NCBI GenBank assembly: GCA_016194705.1
Contig: JACQAZ010000030.1
Coordinates: 97,124 to 161,123, forward strand
DNA: 64,000 nucleotides
Source: Elusimicrobiota bacterium
GTDB lineage: Bacteria > Elusimicrobiota > Elusimicrobia > UBA1565 > UBA9628
Direction: 5' to 3'
Shown: positions 25,359 through 38,024 of the stretch, piece by piece
Layout: each line of letters starts with the position of its first letter
How positions within the stretch are numbered: the stretch's first letter is position 1
Notes under the pieces: model-generated
Told to the model about the DNA's origin: nothing
Databases searched by the model: none
Seen by the model: the letters and a program-made list of their open reading frames with translations, nothing else
Translations under genes and position numbers: made by a program

Positions 25359-25422
25359 GGTGCCAGGCCTTCACCCTTTTCACTGTTCCGTGAAAGAGTG
25401 AAAAGGGTGAAGGCCTGGCACC
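25359..25422. repeat. 25-bp perfect inverted repeat, REP-like (GGTGCCAGGC)
   Basis: Left arm 25359-25383 and right arm 25398-25422 are perfect complements with a 14-nt loop; the outer ends read GGTGCCAGGC / GCCTGGCACC. It begins one base after the carB stop. There is no T-run on either side, so it is not a typical intrinsic terminator. The outer motif recurs at 31172-31182. Confidence 0.75.
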
Positions 25423-25423
25423 G

Positions 25424-28657
<3,234 letters not shown>

Positions 28658-28658
28658 G

Positions 28659-29207
28659 CTAGGCGGGGAAGCCCTCCATTTCCGAGGCGATCTCTCCCAT
28701 CAATTTGAGTATCTCCTCGAGCTCGTCGGGGTCGGTGACCGCGGGCATGGTCCATTGGACCGCGCCGCCCTGGCCGACGACGTCGACGTTCTTGAGGGCG
28801 AGCAGGCGCTGGCGCAGCATCGGGTCCATCATCTTGGCCCCGGCGGCCTTGTCGCTGACGCGCGCCAGCAGCCGCTCGTCGAAGGCGGAGTCCCCCGTCG
28901 CGACGGGGTCGGGGACCACCACGCCGGAGCGCTTGGTGACGAGGTCCTTGGGGCCGACCTCGACGCGCAGCCGCGAGGGCTTGAGCAGACCGCACGAGAT
29001 CCGAGCGCCCTCGCCTTGAAGGTCCACGGCGACCGCGCGCCCGTGCCATTGTCCCGCGATGCGTGGCGGGTCCTTCTGGTATTGCAGGCCGAGCATCTGC
29101 GCGAGCTTGGGCCAGCGCAGGGACGGGTTGTTGGCCTGCTGATGCTGCACCATGTAGATGACGAAGGGAACCAGAAGCAGGAGAAGGACGCCGAGGATGT
29201 TCAGCAT
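28659..29207 (-). CDS. Membrane-anchored protein of unknown function between carA and carB
   Basis: 182 aa. One N-terminal transmembrane segment ([19 protein letters not shown]) then a soluble domain with [14 protein letters not shown] and [14 protein letters not shown], similar in layout to membrane-anchored DUF proteins that measure or bind a small ligand. Overlaps the carA stop by 7 nt and touches carB, so it is translated with them; whether it has any role in carbamoyl phosphate synthesis is unknown. Confidence 0.6.
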   Translation of the reverse strand: MLNILGVLLLLLVPFVIYMVQHQQANNPSLRWPKLAQMLGLQYQKDPPRIAGQWHGRAVAVDLQGEGARISCGLLKPSRLRVEVGPKDLVTKRSGVVVPDPVATGDSAFDERLLARVSDKAAGAKMMDPMLRQRLLALKNVDVVGQGGAVQWTMPAVTDPDELEEILKLMGEIASEMEGFPA

Positions 29208-30319
29208 TGCGAAGGAGCCTCCTTGCGGAGGAGCATCAGGTCCCTGAAGCGCGCGAAGAGGTAGCGGCTGTCGTGGGGGCCGGCGGACGCCTCGGGATGA
29301 TATTGGACCGAGAAGACCGGCAGCTGAGAGTGGGCCAGACCTTCTGAGGTCCCGTCGTTGAGATTGACGTGCGTCGTGCGGACCTCCTTGGGCAGCGAAG
29401 CGAGGTCGACGCAGAAGCCGTGGTTTTGGGCCGTGATCTCGACTTTTTTCGTGGCGAGTTCGAGGACGGGGTGGTTGGCGCCGTGGTGGCCGAATTTGAG
29501 CTTAAAGGTCTTGCCGCCCAGGGCGAGGCCCAGCAGCTGGTGGCCCAGGCAGATGCCGAAGATCGGGACGCGCCTGTCGGCGAGGCGCTTGATCGACTCC
29601 ACGGCATATGTCACGGGCTCGGGATCCCCGGGGCCGTTGGAGAGCAGCACGCCGTCGGGCTTGAGCGCGAGGACCTCCTCGGCGCTCGTCGCGGCGGGAA
29701 CGATAGTCGCGCGGCACCCCATGGCCGCGAGGCAGCGCAGGATGCCGAACTTGACGCCGAAATCGTAGACGACGACGTGCAGCGGCTTGGCCGTCTCGCG
29801 AAGCCCTTCCGTCCAGTGGTATTTCTCTGCGCAGGTGACAAGCCGGGCCAAATCCTGGCCCGCCATCGAGGGGACCAGCCGCGCCTTCTTGAGCATGCTG
29901 CGGGGATCGAGGTCGCGAGTCGAGAGGACCGCGCGCAGCGCGCCTTTGTCCCGCAGCCGCAAGGTCAGGGCGCGCGTGTCGACGCCCTCGATCGCCGGGA
30001 TGCCGTGCTTGCGCAGGAAGAAATCGACGGACTCGACCGACTGCCAGTTCGAGGGCCTGCGGCAGAGCTCCCGGACGACGAACCCGGACAAGAACGGCTG
30101 GCGCGACTCGTTGTCGTCGGCCGTTATGCCGTAGTTGCCGATCTGGGGGTAGGTCATCGCCACGAGCTGAGCCTTGTAGGATGGGTCGGTCAGCACCTCC
30201 TGGTAGCCGGTCATCGAGGTGTTGAAGACGGCCTCGCCCGAGGTCTCGCCCTCGGCGCCGCAGGAGCGCCCCGTGAGTACCGTCCCGTCTTCGAGGACCA
30301 GCAAAGCGGTCGTCTTCAT
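29201..30319 (-). CDS. carA: Carbamoyl-phosphate synthase small (glutaminase) subunit
   Basis: 372 aa from ATG 30319 with GAGG 7 nt upstream. N-terminal CPSase domain ([29 protein letters not shown]) and C-terminal class I glutaminase: nucleophile Cys in [16 protein letters not shown] and His/Glu in [12 protein letters not shown]. Supplies ammonia to CarB. Confidence 0.97.
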   Translation of the reverse strand: MKTTALLVLEDGTVLTGRSCGAEGETSGEAVFNTSMTGYQEVLTDPSYKAQLVAMTYPQIGNYGITADDNESRQPFLSGFVVRELCRRPSNWQSVESVDFFLRKHGIPAIEGVDTRALTLRLRDKGALRAVLSTRDLDPRSMLKKARLVPSMAGQDLARLVTCAEKYHWTEGLRETAKPLHVVVYDFGVKFGILRCLAAMGCRATIVPAATSAEEVLALKPDGVLLSNGPGDPEPVTYAVESIKRLADRRVPIFGICLGHQLLGLALGGKTFKLKFGHHGANHPVLELATKKVEITAQNHGFCVDLASLPKEVRTTHVNLNDGTSEGLAHSQLPVFSVQYHPEASAGPHDSRYLFARFRDLMLLRKEAPSQC

Positions 30320-30329
30320 TCGTTTCCTC

Positions 30330-31214
30330 TCATGGCTTTTTCTTGTCCCCTGCCTTGAGGACCGACATGTTCCCGGCGCCGGACTGCATCGAGATGACCA
30401 AGCCCGCGTCCGGCGAGTCTCCGATCTCGTTGGTGCTGCTGCCGGCGCCCGATTTGAGCTCGGCCTTGAGCTTGGTGCCCTCCGGGAAAATGGCGGCGGC
30501 ATTCGAGCTTCCGGTGTTCACCGAGGCTTTGAACTTCGCGCCGGGTTTGGGCGCCTTCGCCCATTCGAGCGTGACCTCGCCGGTGCCTGTGTTGACGTCC
30601 ACTGCGCCCGTGAGGCCCTTGAGCTTGATCGCCCCGGTGCCCGTGTCGAGCGAGGCGCCGCGCTCCGCCGTGATTATCCCGGAGATCTCGCCGGTGCCGG
30701 TGTGGGCCTTGACGGCGCCGTGGAGGTCCTTGAGGCGGATGTCGCCGGTGCCGGTCTCGGCCGAAAGATCGCCATCGAGGCTCTCGGCCGAGATGTCCCC
30801 GGTGCCCGCGGCCGCCCTAACGGTCATGCGCTTAGGGAGCTCGACGCGAAAGCCCGTGAGGCAGCCCTGCGACGAGAAAACCGTGCGCTTCTTGACCTCG
30901 AGCTTGAGCGTCTTCTTAGGCAAGTCGGGCTCCATGACGATCACGCAGATGTTGGGGTCCAGCGCGTTGGTCTTCTCGGCCTGCACGGTCAGGCGGTCGG
31001 TCCCTTTGATCTCGATCTTGCCGCGCTCGGTATGGATCGCGACGGTCGTGAGCTCATCGGCCACGAAGACCTTGCGGTTGTCGTCGGCTTTCGGTTCCGC
31101 CGCCAGGAGACGCGGATTTAGAGCGATGAGGAGCGCCAGGGCTGTCGAACTCTTGCCGGCAAGAGTCTTAATGCCTGGCACCGGGAATTTGGAACGATCG
31201 AGTTTCTTTATCAT
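30330..31214 (-). CDS. DUF4097-type beta-helix envelope protein
   Basis: 294 aa. After a hydrophobic export segment ([17 protein letters not shown]) the protein is built from short repeats of the form (N/H/E)TGTGxIxxxxLxG (e.g. [29 protein letters not shown]), the hallmark of DUF4097/DUF4098 beta-solenoid proteins. Sits in the pyr-pur operon between purNH and carA. The N-terminal leader codons 12-22 ([11 protein letters not shown]) are encoded by a REP-like palindrome (31150-31182), so the true start could lie elsewhere. Confidence 0.65.
   Translation of the reverse strand: MIKKLDRSKFPVPGIKTLAGKSSTALALLIALNPRLLAAEPKADDNRKVFVADELTTVAIHTERGKIEIKGTDRLTVQAEKTNALDPNICVIVMEPDLPKKTLKLEVKKRTVFSSQGCLTGFRVELPKRMTVRAAAGTGDISAESLDGDLSAETGTGDIRLKDLHGAVKAHTGTGEISGIITAERGASLDTGTGAIKLKGLTGAVDVNTGTGEVTLEWAKAPKPGAKFKASVNTGSSNAAAIFPEGTKLKAELKSGAGSSTNEIGDSPDAGLVISMQSGAGNMSVLKAGDKKKP
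31150..31182. repeat. REP-like palindrome inside the DUF4097 leader
   Basis: CTCTTGCC/GGCAAGAG is a 16-bp palindrome (31150-31165), followed within 6 nt by TGCCTGGCACC (31172-31182). The latter matches the ends of the inverted repeat at 25359-25422. Confidence 0.5.
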
Positions 31215-31215
31215 T

Positions 31216-33423
31216 CTAGTGCCTGAAGTGCCTCATGCCAGTCAATACCATGGCCAGGTTGTGCTCGTCGGCCGCTGCGATGACCTCGGCGTCCTTGATC
31301 GAGCCGCCGGGCTGTATGATCGCGCTGATTCCCAAGGTCGCAGCCGCGTCGATGCCGTCGCGGAAAGGGAAAAAGGCGTCCGAGGCGAGCACGAGCGCCG
31401 ATGGCGCGGGGCCGCCGACCCGGAGGTACTCTTTGTACTTCACGCCCGCCATGTGCACCGAGTCGACGCGCGACATCTGGCCCGCGCCGATGCCGACCGT
31501 AGCACCCGGGCCGGCCAGCACGATCGCGTTGGATTTGACGTGCTTGCAGGCGATCCAGGCGAATCTCAGCGCGTCCTCCTCGGCCTTGGAGGGCTGGCGC
31601 CTAGTCGCGACCTTCCAGTCGGGGCCGAAAGTTAGGCGGTCGGGCTCGGTCGCGAGGACCTCTTCGCCCAGCGAGCGCAGCATCAAGGTGTTCCCCGGAG
31701 GATCATGGCGCACGAGGAGCCGCACGTTGGGCTTTTTCTTCATGAGCTCGAGGGCCTCGGGCTCGTAGCCGGGCGCCACGATGACCTCGACGAAGCGCTT
31801 GGAGAGGAGCTCGGCGATGTCGCGGCCCATCGGCTTGTTGAATGAAAGAACCCCACCGAACGCCGACAAGGGATCGCAGGCCCAGGCGCGCTCGAAGGCC
31901 TCAAGCAAGGTGGCGCCCGTGCCGATGCCCGAGGGCGTCACGTGCTTGAAGATCACGCAGGCCGGGACCTGGAATTCGTTGACGGCGTCCCACGTGCCGG
32001 AGGCGTCGAGCAGGTTGTTGTAGGACAGCTCCTTGCCGTGGAGCTGTGAGAACTTCGGCTCTCCCGTGGAGCCCCAGACGTAAAGCGCGGCTTTCTGGTG
32101 CGGGTTCTCGCCGTAGCGCAGGTCCTGGACCTTCGAGAGCTTGACCGTCAGCTGCTCGGGGAACTTTTCAGCGGGCTCGGCCGCGGGAGCCGGCGGGTCC
32201 CCTCCCCATGACTGCGAGATCATCGAGTCGTAGGAGGCCGTGTGCTGGAAGGCCGACAGCGCGAGCTTGCGCCTGGTCTCCAAGGTCAGCTGGCCCTGGG
32301 CCGTCTCCATCTCTTTGAGCGTCTTCGCGTAATCCGAGGGCTGCACGAGGACGGCCACGTCCTCGAAGTTCTTGGCGGCGGCGCGGATCAGCGCGACGCC
32401 GCCGATGTCGATCTGTTCGATGACGTCGAGGCTGTAGGGAGACGAGGACTTGGCCAACGTCTGCGCGAAGGGATAGAGGTTGACCGCCACGAGATCGATC
32501 GGCTCGATGCCGAAGAGCTCGGCCTCGCGCGCCTGGGCCGGGTCCTTGCGGCGCAGCAGGATCGCTCCATGGATATTCGGGTGCAAAGTCTTCACGCGGC
32601 CGGCGAGGATCTCGGGGAAGCCCGTGACCGAGTCGAGCGACCTGATGGCAATCCCCGCTTCCTGAAGGACCTTCGCCGTGCCCGACGTCGAGACGATCTC
32701 GACGCCCATCTCAACCAAGCCCCGCGCGAACTCGACGATGCCGGTCTTGTCCGAGACCGACAGGAGCGCGCGCTTGATGCGCGGGGATTTGTCCTTGTGC
32801 GAGGGCAGGATCGTGATGCCGCGGTCGTCGGCTTTGAGCCGGCCCTCGCAGTAGAGCCCCACGGCCTTCGGGTAGACCCAGTGTTCTTGGGCCCGGACGC
32901 GGGCCGCGAGCGTCTCGGGAGTGTCGGAAGGCAGAACCGGGACGGTCGCCTGAATGACGGCCCAGCCGTGGTCGTAGACAGCGTCGATGAAGTGCACCGT
33001 GCAGCCCGAGACGCGCACGCCGGATTTGAGCACCGCCTCGTGCACGTGGCGCCCGTACATGCCCTTGCCCCCGAAGGCGGGCAGCAGGGCCGGGTGGATG
33101 TTCATGATGCGCCAGGGGAAGGCCTTCAAGAGCGGCTCCTTGACGAGCAGCATGAAGCCGGCCAGGCAGATCAGATCCACGCCGCGCTGCTTGCACTCGT
33201 GGGCCAGATGCGCGTTGTATTCCTCGGGAGTCTGGAAGTCCTTCGGATGGGAGACCAAGGTCGCGATGCCTGCGCGTTGGGCGCGCCGCAGGGCGCCGGC
33301 GTCGTCGTTGTTGGAGACCACCAGCACGATCTCGCCCCTGATGCGGTTCTGGCGGCAGGCGTCGATCAAGGCCTGCAGGTTGGTCCCCTCGCCGGAGGCG
33401 AAGACGGCGATCTTCGTCATCAT
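31216..33423 (-). CDS. purNH: PurN-PurH fusion (GAR transformylase + AICAR transformylase/IMP cyclohydrolase)
   Basis: 735 aa. Residues 1-200: PurN (FASGEGTNLQALIDA, INIHPALLPAFGGKG-like NIHPALLPAF, GCTVHFIDAVYDHG). Residues about 215-735: PurH, with MGS cyclohydrolase domain (LLSVSDKTGIVEFARGL, TSGTAKVLQEAGI, GRVKTLHPNIHG) and AICAR transformylase (RYGENPHQKAALY, FKHVTPSGIGTG, SDAFFPFRDGID). The usual K-H-x-N-P-C-G motif reads KHVTPSG. It therefore performs steps 3, 9 and 10 of IMP synthesis. ATG overlaps the purM stop (ATGA). Confidence 0.93.
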   Translation of the reverse strand: MMTKIAVFASGEGTNLQALIDACRQNRIRGEIVLVVSNNDDAGALRRAQRAGIATLVSHPKDFQTPEEYNAHLAHECKQRGVDLICLAGFMLLVKEPLLKAFPWRIMNIHPALLPAFGGKGMYGRHVHEAVLKSGVRVSGCTVHFIDAVYDHGWAVIQATVPVLPSDTPETLAARVRAQEHWVYPKAVGLYCEGRLKADDRGITILPSHKDKSPRIKRALLSVSDKTGIVEFARGLVEMGVEIVSTSGTAKVLQEAGIAIRSLDSVTGFPEILAGRVKTLHPNIHGAILLRRKDPAQAREAELFGIEPIDLVAVNLYPFAQTLAKSSSPYSLDVIEQIDIGGVALIRAAAKNFEDVAVLVQPSDYAKTLKEMETAQGQLTLETRRKLALSAFQHTASYDSMISQSWGGDPPAPAAEPAEKFPEQLTVKLSKVQDLRYGENPHQKAALYVWGSTGEPKFSQLHGKELSYNNLLDASGTWDAVNEFQVPACVIFKHVTPSGIGTGATLLEAFERAWACDPLSAFGGVLSFNKPMGRDIAELLSKRFVEVIVAPGYEPEALELMKKKPNVRLLVRHDPPGNTLMLRSLGEEVLATEPDRLTFGPDWKVATRRQPSKAEEDALRFAWIACKHVKSNAIVLAGPGATVGIGAGQMSRVDSVHMAGVKYKEYLRVGGPAPSALVLASDAFFPFRDGIDAAATLGISAIIQPGGSIKDAEVIAAADEHNLAMVLTGMRHFRH

Positions 33424-34394
33424 CTCAGTTCCACCTCATTCTTTCCCTTGACGATCTCGCCGATGAGCGTGGCCTCAGGCAGAAGCTTCTGGGCGACGAG
33501 CAGGCTGTTGGGCCGGATCACGATGACCATGCCGATGCCCATGTTGAAGGTCCGCCACATATCCTCATCGGGGACGCGGCCGCGCCGTTGAATCTCATGG
33601 AAGACTGGCGGAACGGTCCAGGCCCCGGTGCGGAACACGGCGCGGCAGCCCTTGGGCAGGACGCGCGGCACGTTCTCGACGATGCCGCCGCCGGTGATGT
33701 GGGAAAGACCGAGGATGATCTGGCCCTTGGAGCGCAGGCCCTCCTTGAGCTTCATGATCTGGTCGACGTAGATGCGGGTCGGCGTGATGAGCTTGGACGC
33801 CCATTTCTTGAGGGCCGGACCCTTGAAGACCTGGCGGATCAGCGAGAAGCCGTTCGAATGAGGCCCCGACGAGCGCAGGCCGAGGATCAGGTCGCCGGGG
33901 AAGATCTTGGTGCCGTCGATGAGCTCCTTCTGCTTGACGATGCCCACCGAGAAGCCCGCGAGGTCGTACTCGCCCTTCTGGTAGAAGCCGGGCATCTCGG
34001 CCGTTTCTCCTCCGAGAAGGACCGACCTTCCCTGGCGGCAGCCCTCCATGATGCCCGAGAGGATGCGCTTGCTGCGCTTGAGGTCGAGCTTGCCGGTGGC
34101 GTAGTAATCGAGAAAGATCAGAGGCTTGGCGCCGCAGGTGATCAAGTCGTTGACGCACATCGCCACGAGGTCGATGCCGATGGTCTCGTGCCTGTTGAGC
34201 AGGAAGGCGAGCTTGAGCTTGGTGCCGACGCCGTCGGTGCAGGCGACCAGCTGGTACGGGCCGTCGCCGTTGATGTCGAGCGGGAACAGGCCCGCGAAGC
34301 CGCCGATGGCCGGCGCCTTTTTCTGGATGTGGTCGACGAGCTTGTCGGCCAGCTCGATGTTGACGCCTGATTTGCGATAGGTAATGGCTGCCAT
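33420..34394 (-). CDS. purM: Phosphoribosylformylglycinamidine cyclo-ligase (AIR synthetase)
   Basis: 324 aa from ATG 34394. CTDGVGTKLKLAF, IGIDLVAMCVNDLITCGA, LLGGETAEMPGFY and HITGGGIVENVPR are the conserved PurM blocks. Closes the imidazole ring at step 5. Lies after pyrE and is translationally coupled to purNH. Confidence 0.96.
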   Translation of the reverse strand: MAAITYRKSGVNIELADKLVDHIQKKAPAIGGFAGLFPLDINGDGPYQLVACTDGVGTKLKLAFLLNRHETIGIDLVAMCVNDLITCGAKPLIFLDYYATGKLDLKRSKRILSGIMEGCRQGRSVLLGGETAEMPGFYQKGEYDLAGFSVGIVKQKELIDGTKIFPGDLILGLRSSGPHSNGFSLIRQVFKGPALKKWASKLITPTRIYVDQIMKLKEGLRSKGQIILGLSHITGGGIVENVPRVLPKGCRAVFRTGAWTVPPVFHEIQRRGRVPDEDMWRTFNMGIGMVIVIRPNSLLVAQKLLPEATLIGEIVKGKNEVELR

Positions 34395-34401
34395 AGTGTT
34401 T

Positions 34402-34995
34402 TTAATCCTTTCCTGAGCGGCTTCCGGGTTTGACGAAAGGTCTGCCTTCCTTGCACTGCGGACAGTCCTCGGGCCTGAAGCTCGGGATCGTCGTCTTGAG
34501 CAGGCTCTTGAGCGGGACATCCAGCGCGAGATCGGCCCCGCTGCGGTTGACGATCGAGAGCCAGCCGACGATCTCGGCTCCCATCGCGCGCGAGAGATCC
34601 ATCACCTCTTTCGATGATTTTCCGGTCGTGACGACGTCCTCGACGACGACGATCTTCTCGCCCGTCTTGAGCGAGAATCCGCGGCGCAAGGTCATGACGC
34701 CGTCTTGTCTTTCGGTGAAGTAGTGTCGAAGATCCAGGGCGCGCGCCACTTCCTGGCCGATGATGAGGCCGCCCATCGCGGGAGAGAGAACCAGATCGGG
34801 CTTCTCCTTTTGGACCGCGGCCAGGGCCTTGCCGAGGCGGGCGGCCAGCGAAGGATGGGCGAGCAGCAGCGCGCACTGCATGTACTGCGCGCTGTGGAGC
34901 CCCGAGGAAAGCAGGAAGTGTCCCTCCAGCAGCGCGCCCGCATCGATGAAAAGGTCCCTGATGTTATTGGGGGCGAGGGTGGCCTTCGTTGTCAC
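34402..34995 (-). CDS. pyrE: Orotate phosphoribosyltransferase
   Basis: 197 aa from GTG 34995, which overlaps the pyrF stop (GTGA). HFLLSSGLHSAQYMQ, SPAMGGLIIGQEVA and the PRPP loop IVVVEDVVTTGKSS identify PyrE of the short thermophile/crenarchaeal-like type. Transfers phosphoribose to orotate. Confidence 0.94.
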   Translation of the reverse strand: MTTKATLAPNNIRDLFIDAGALLEGHFLLSSGLHSAQYMQCALLLAHPSLAARLGKALAAVQKEKPDLVLSPAMGGLIIGQEVARALDLRHYFTERQDGVMTLRRGFSLKTGEKIVVVEDVVTTGKSSKEVMDLSRAMGAEIVGWLSIVNRSGADLALDVPLKSLLKTTIPSFRPEDCPQCKEGRPFVKPGSRSGKD

Positions 34996-35699
34996 CTGAC
35001 CTCCAGGGAATGGGGTGCCGCGTGCTTCATCGAGGAGAGGATCGACTGCGCGGCCTTCAAGGGGTCGATGGCGTGCGTGATGGGGCGGCCGACCACGATG
35101 TAGTCGATGCCGAGCTCGGCGGCCTGCTCGGGGCTCATGACGCGCTTCTGGTCGTGGAGCTCTCCGCCGGCGGGGCGGATGCCCGGCGTGATGAACTTCA
35201 TATCCAGGTGCTTGAGAGACCTTCGTAGAAACATGACTTCCTGCCCCGAGCAGATCGTTCCGTCGACGCCGTTGACCCAGCCCAGGCGCGCGAGATTCTT
35301 GACGAAGCTGGCGACCTTCGCCTGCGGATGCAGGGGGCGCAGGTCCTTGTCCTGCATGCTGGTCAGCACGGTGACGCCCCAGAGTTTGGGCCGCGGAGAG
35401 ACCTCGGCGGCGGCGGCGAGCATGTCGCGGCCGCCGCACAGGTGGATCGAGACCGCGTAGACGCCCAGCTTCTGGGCTTCCTTGACGGCGTGGGCGACGG
35501 TCTGCGGGATGTCGTGGAACTTGAGGTCGAGGAAGACCTTGCCGCCGTGGCGGTGCACGAGGTCGACGGCGCGCTTGCCGTGCGCGGTGAACAGGCGCAG
35601 ACCGACCTTGTAGAAGGTGATCGTGTCTTTGAGCTGCGTCAGCAGCTGCTCCTCGCGCATGATGGTGTCGACGTCGAGCGCGACGATGACCTGGGTCAC
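34992..35699 (-). CDS. pyrF: Orotidine-5'-phosphate decarboxylase
   Basis: 235 aa, GTG start overlapping the pyrD stop. Catalytic D-x-K-x-x-D block FLDLKFHDIPQTV, VTVLTSMQDKDL, and phosphate-binding TPGIRP and IVVGRPITHA. Last step to UMP. Confidence 0.96.
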   Translation of the reverse strand: MTQVIVALDVDTIMREEQLLTQLKDTITFYKVGLRLFTAHGKRAVDLVHRHGGKVFLDLKFHDIPQTVAHAVKEAQKLGVYAVSIHLCGGRDMLAAAAEVSPRPKLWGVTVLTSMQDKDLRPLHPQAKVASFVKNLARLGWVNGVDGTICSGQEVMFLRRSLKHLDMKFITPGIRPAGGELHDQKRVMSPEQAAELGIDYIVVGRPITHAIDPLKAAQSILSSMKHAAPHSLEVR

Positions 35700-36766
35700 G
35701 ATTTCCCTTCCGTGCCGACGGCCTCGGCGACCGACTTGAAGCCGTCTTTCCTGAGCCAGGACGACAGCTCTCTCTGGATGCGGCGGGCGGCCGAGGGACC
35801 GCGGTAGACGAGGCCGGTATAAAGTTGCACGAGAGAGGCTCCGGCCCTTATTTTCTCATATGCGTCGCCGCCCGTGAAGACCCCTCCGACCCCGATGATC
35901 GGAATTTTGCCGGAGCTGAGCCGGAAGATCTTCCCTATCAGCTCGGTGGACCGCGCGCGGAGCGGCGCGCCGCTCAATCCCCCGCGCCGCTCCTGCTCGT
36001 CGGCGGGCACGCCCGGGCGAGCGATCGTCGTGTTGGTCGCGATGACGCCCGAGGCCGCCTGCCCGATGAGCTCGATCAAGGAGGGCAAGAGTTCGTCGGA
36101 GAGGTCGGGCGAGATCTTGACGAGCAGGGGCTTGCTCTTCGTGTTGACGGCGGCGATGGCGGACAAGATCCTCTCGAGGTGGATGCGCTCCTGGAGGTCG
36201 CGCAGGCCCAGAGTGTTCGGCGAGCTGACGTTCACGACGAAATAGTCTCCGTAGGGCTCCAGCATCTTAAAGGTCTGTGCGTACTCCTCGTGGGCCTTGT
36301 CTCGAGGGCAATCGGCGTTCAACCCCAAATTAATTCCCATGGGGAACTTGAAGGGGAAAGCAGCCTTCAGACGCCGTTGTGCGGCTTCGGCCCCTTCAGA
36401 ATTAAACCCAAGCCGGTTAATCAACGCATCGTATTCCGGCAATCTAAAGATTCTTGGTTTCGGGTTGCCGGGTTGGGGCCGAAGCGTCAACGAACCGACT
36501 TCAACGAAGCCAAAACCCAACGAACCCATCATGCCAAAGACTTTGCAATCCTTGTCGAATCCCGCAGCCAATCCCACCACGTTCGGGAACTTCAGCCCGA
36601 AGACCTCGGTCTCGAGCCCCGGCTCGGTCCCTCCCCAGGCTGCCCGCGCCAAGCCCTTTCCCAGCGGCAGAGCTTGAACAGTCTGCAGAAGACCCATCAT
36701 GCGCTCGTGCGCCTCCTCGGGGTCCATGCGGAAGAGCAGGGGCTTGAGAAATTTCTCATAAAGCAT
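35696..36766 (-). CDS. pyrD: Dihydroorotate dehydrogenase, class 2 (quinone-linked)
   Basis: 356 aa. N-terminal helical membrane-association region (LYEKFLKPLLFRMDPEEAHE) typical of class 2; GLAAGFDKDCKVFGMM, FVEVGSLTLRPQPGNPKPR, VNVSSPNTLGLRDLQ and IIGVGGVFTGGDAYEKI. Uses quinone, so it links UMP synthesis to the respiratory chain. Overlaps pyrC by 11 nt. Confidence 0.96.
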   Translation of the reverse strand: MLYEKFLKPLLFRMDPEEAHERMMGLLQTVQALPLGKGLARAAWGGTEPGLETEVFGLKFPNVVGLAAGFDKDCKVFGMMGSLGFGFVEVGSLTLRPQPGNPKPRIFRLPEYDALINRLGFNSEGAEAAQRRLKAAFPFKFPMGINLGLNADCPRDKAHEEYAQTFKMLEPYGDYFVVNVSSPNTLGLRDLQERIHLERILSAIAAVNTKSKPLLVKISPDLSDELLPSLIELIGQAASGVIATNTTIARPGVPADEQERRGGLSGAPLRARSTELIGKIFRLSSGKIPIIGVGGVFTGGDAYEKIRAGASLVQLYTGLVYRGPSAARRIQRELSSWLRKDGFKSVAEAVGTEGKS

Positions 36767-38024
36767 GGACGACTTCTCCGGCCACGATCGTGGCCTTGGC
36801 GCGGCCCTTGAGGTTCATGCCGAGAAAAGGACTGTTGCGGCTCTTCGAGATGAAGGAACCTGGGACAGTCCAGCGTGCTTTAGGATCGACGATCGTGACG
36901 TCGCCGTCGCAGCCCGGCCGCAGGCTTCCCTTGCCCTTGAGCCCCAAGAGCCGCGCGGGGCCGGCGCTCATGAGCTCGACGAGCCGCTTCTTGTCGATGA
37001 CCTTTTTCGCGACGAGCAAGGTCAGGGCCAATCCCAGCGAGGTCTCGAGGCCGATGACCCCGCACGGGGCCAGGGCCAGGCCCGCCGCCTTCTTGGCGCC
37101 GTCGTGCGGCGCGTGGTCGGTCGCGATCGCGTCGATCGTGCCGTCGGCCAGGCCCTCCAAAAGCGCCTCCCGGTCGGCCTTCGAGCGCAGCGGCGGGTTC
37201 ATCTTGTAGTCGGCGTCAAAGCCCTCGATGTCGCCGTCGGTCAGGGCGAAGTGGTGGGGTGCTGCTTCCGCCGAGATGGGGAGGCCTCTCTTCTTCGCGG
37301 AGCGCACGGCCGCGACGCTTTGAGCGGCGCTGATGTGGGCGATGTGCACGCCGGCACCCGTCAGTTCGCATAAGGCGACGTCGCGCAGGACGTGGATGGT
37401 CTCAGCCGACCACGGCGCGCCGCGCAGGCCCTTGGCGGCCGCGGCGGGGCCTTCGTTCATGGGCGCAGCCGCGGAGAGGCCGAGGTCCTCGGCGTGGTCG
37501 ATGAGCAGCAGGCCCGCGTCGCGCGAGTACTCGAGCGCGCGGCGCATGAGGCCTGAGTCCATGACGGGCCGGCCGTCGTCGCTCAGGGCGGCGGCGCCCG
37601 CCTCCCGGAGGCGGAAGATCTCGGTCAGGGCCGCGCCCCTCTGGCCGAGCGAGACCGCGGCCGCGAAGAGCACGTTGACCTTGGCATCGATGGCGGCCTT
37701 GGCGCGCAAGAGCGAAAGCAGGGAGGGGTTGTCGAGCGGCGGCTCGGTGTTGGGCATGGCCAGCACGGTGGTCACGCCGCCGGCGGCGGCCGCGGCCGCG
37801 CCGCTGGCGATGGTCTCATCGGCTTCGCGCCCCGGCTCGCGCAGGTGGACGTGCATGTCGACCAGGCCCGGGACGACCCAGCAGCCCGCCGCGTCGACGA
37901 CGAGCGCCCCTTCCGGGGCCTTTTTGGCGATCTTGCCGCCCTCGACGAAGACGTCGCGGACTTCCTCGAGCCTCTGGGAGGGATCGACGACGAGCCCGCC
38001 TTTGATCACGAGGTTACCCGGCAT
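36756..38024 (-). CDS. pyrC: Dihydroorotase
   Basis: 422 aa, class I type. Zinc motif VDMHVHLREPGREADE, carbamylated-Lys region, HIAHISAAQSV, and the ATDHAPHDGAKK Asp motif. Overlaps pyrB by 11 nt and pyrD by 11 nt. Confidence 0.95.
   Translation of the reverse strand: MPGNLVIKGGLVVDPSQRLEEVRDVFVEGGKIAKKAPEGALVVDAAGCWVVPGLVDMHVHLREPGREADETIASGAAAAAAGGVTTVLAMPNTEPPLDNPSLLSLLRAKAAIDAKVNVLFAAAVSLGQRGAALTEIFRLREAGAAALSDDGRPVMDSGLMRRALEYSRDAGLLLIDHAEDLGLSAAAPMNEGPAAAAKGLRGAPWSAETIHVLRDVALCELTGAGVHIAHISAAQSVAAVRSAKKRGLPISAEAAPHHFALTDGDIEGFDADYKMNPPLRSKADREALLEGLADGTIDAIATDHAPHDGAKKAAGLALAPCGVIGLETSLGLALTLLVAKKVIDKKRLVELMSAGPARLLGLKGKGSLRPGCDGDVTIVDPKARWTVPGSFISKSRNSPFLGMNLKGRAKATIVAGEVVHAL

Noticed and set aside
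25359..25422. Inverted repeat after carB as intrinsic terminator
   Set aside because: No T-run on either strand, long loop, and its end motif recurs elsewhere; REP-like element is the better call.
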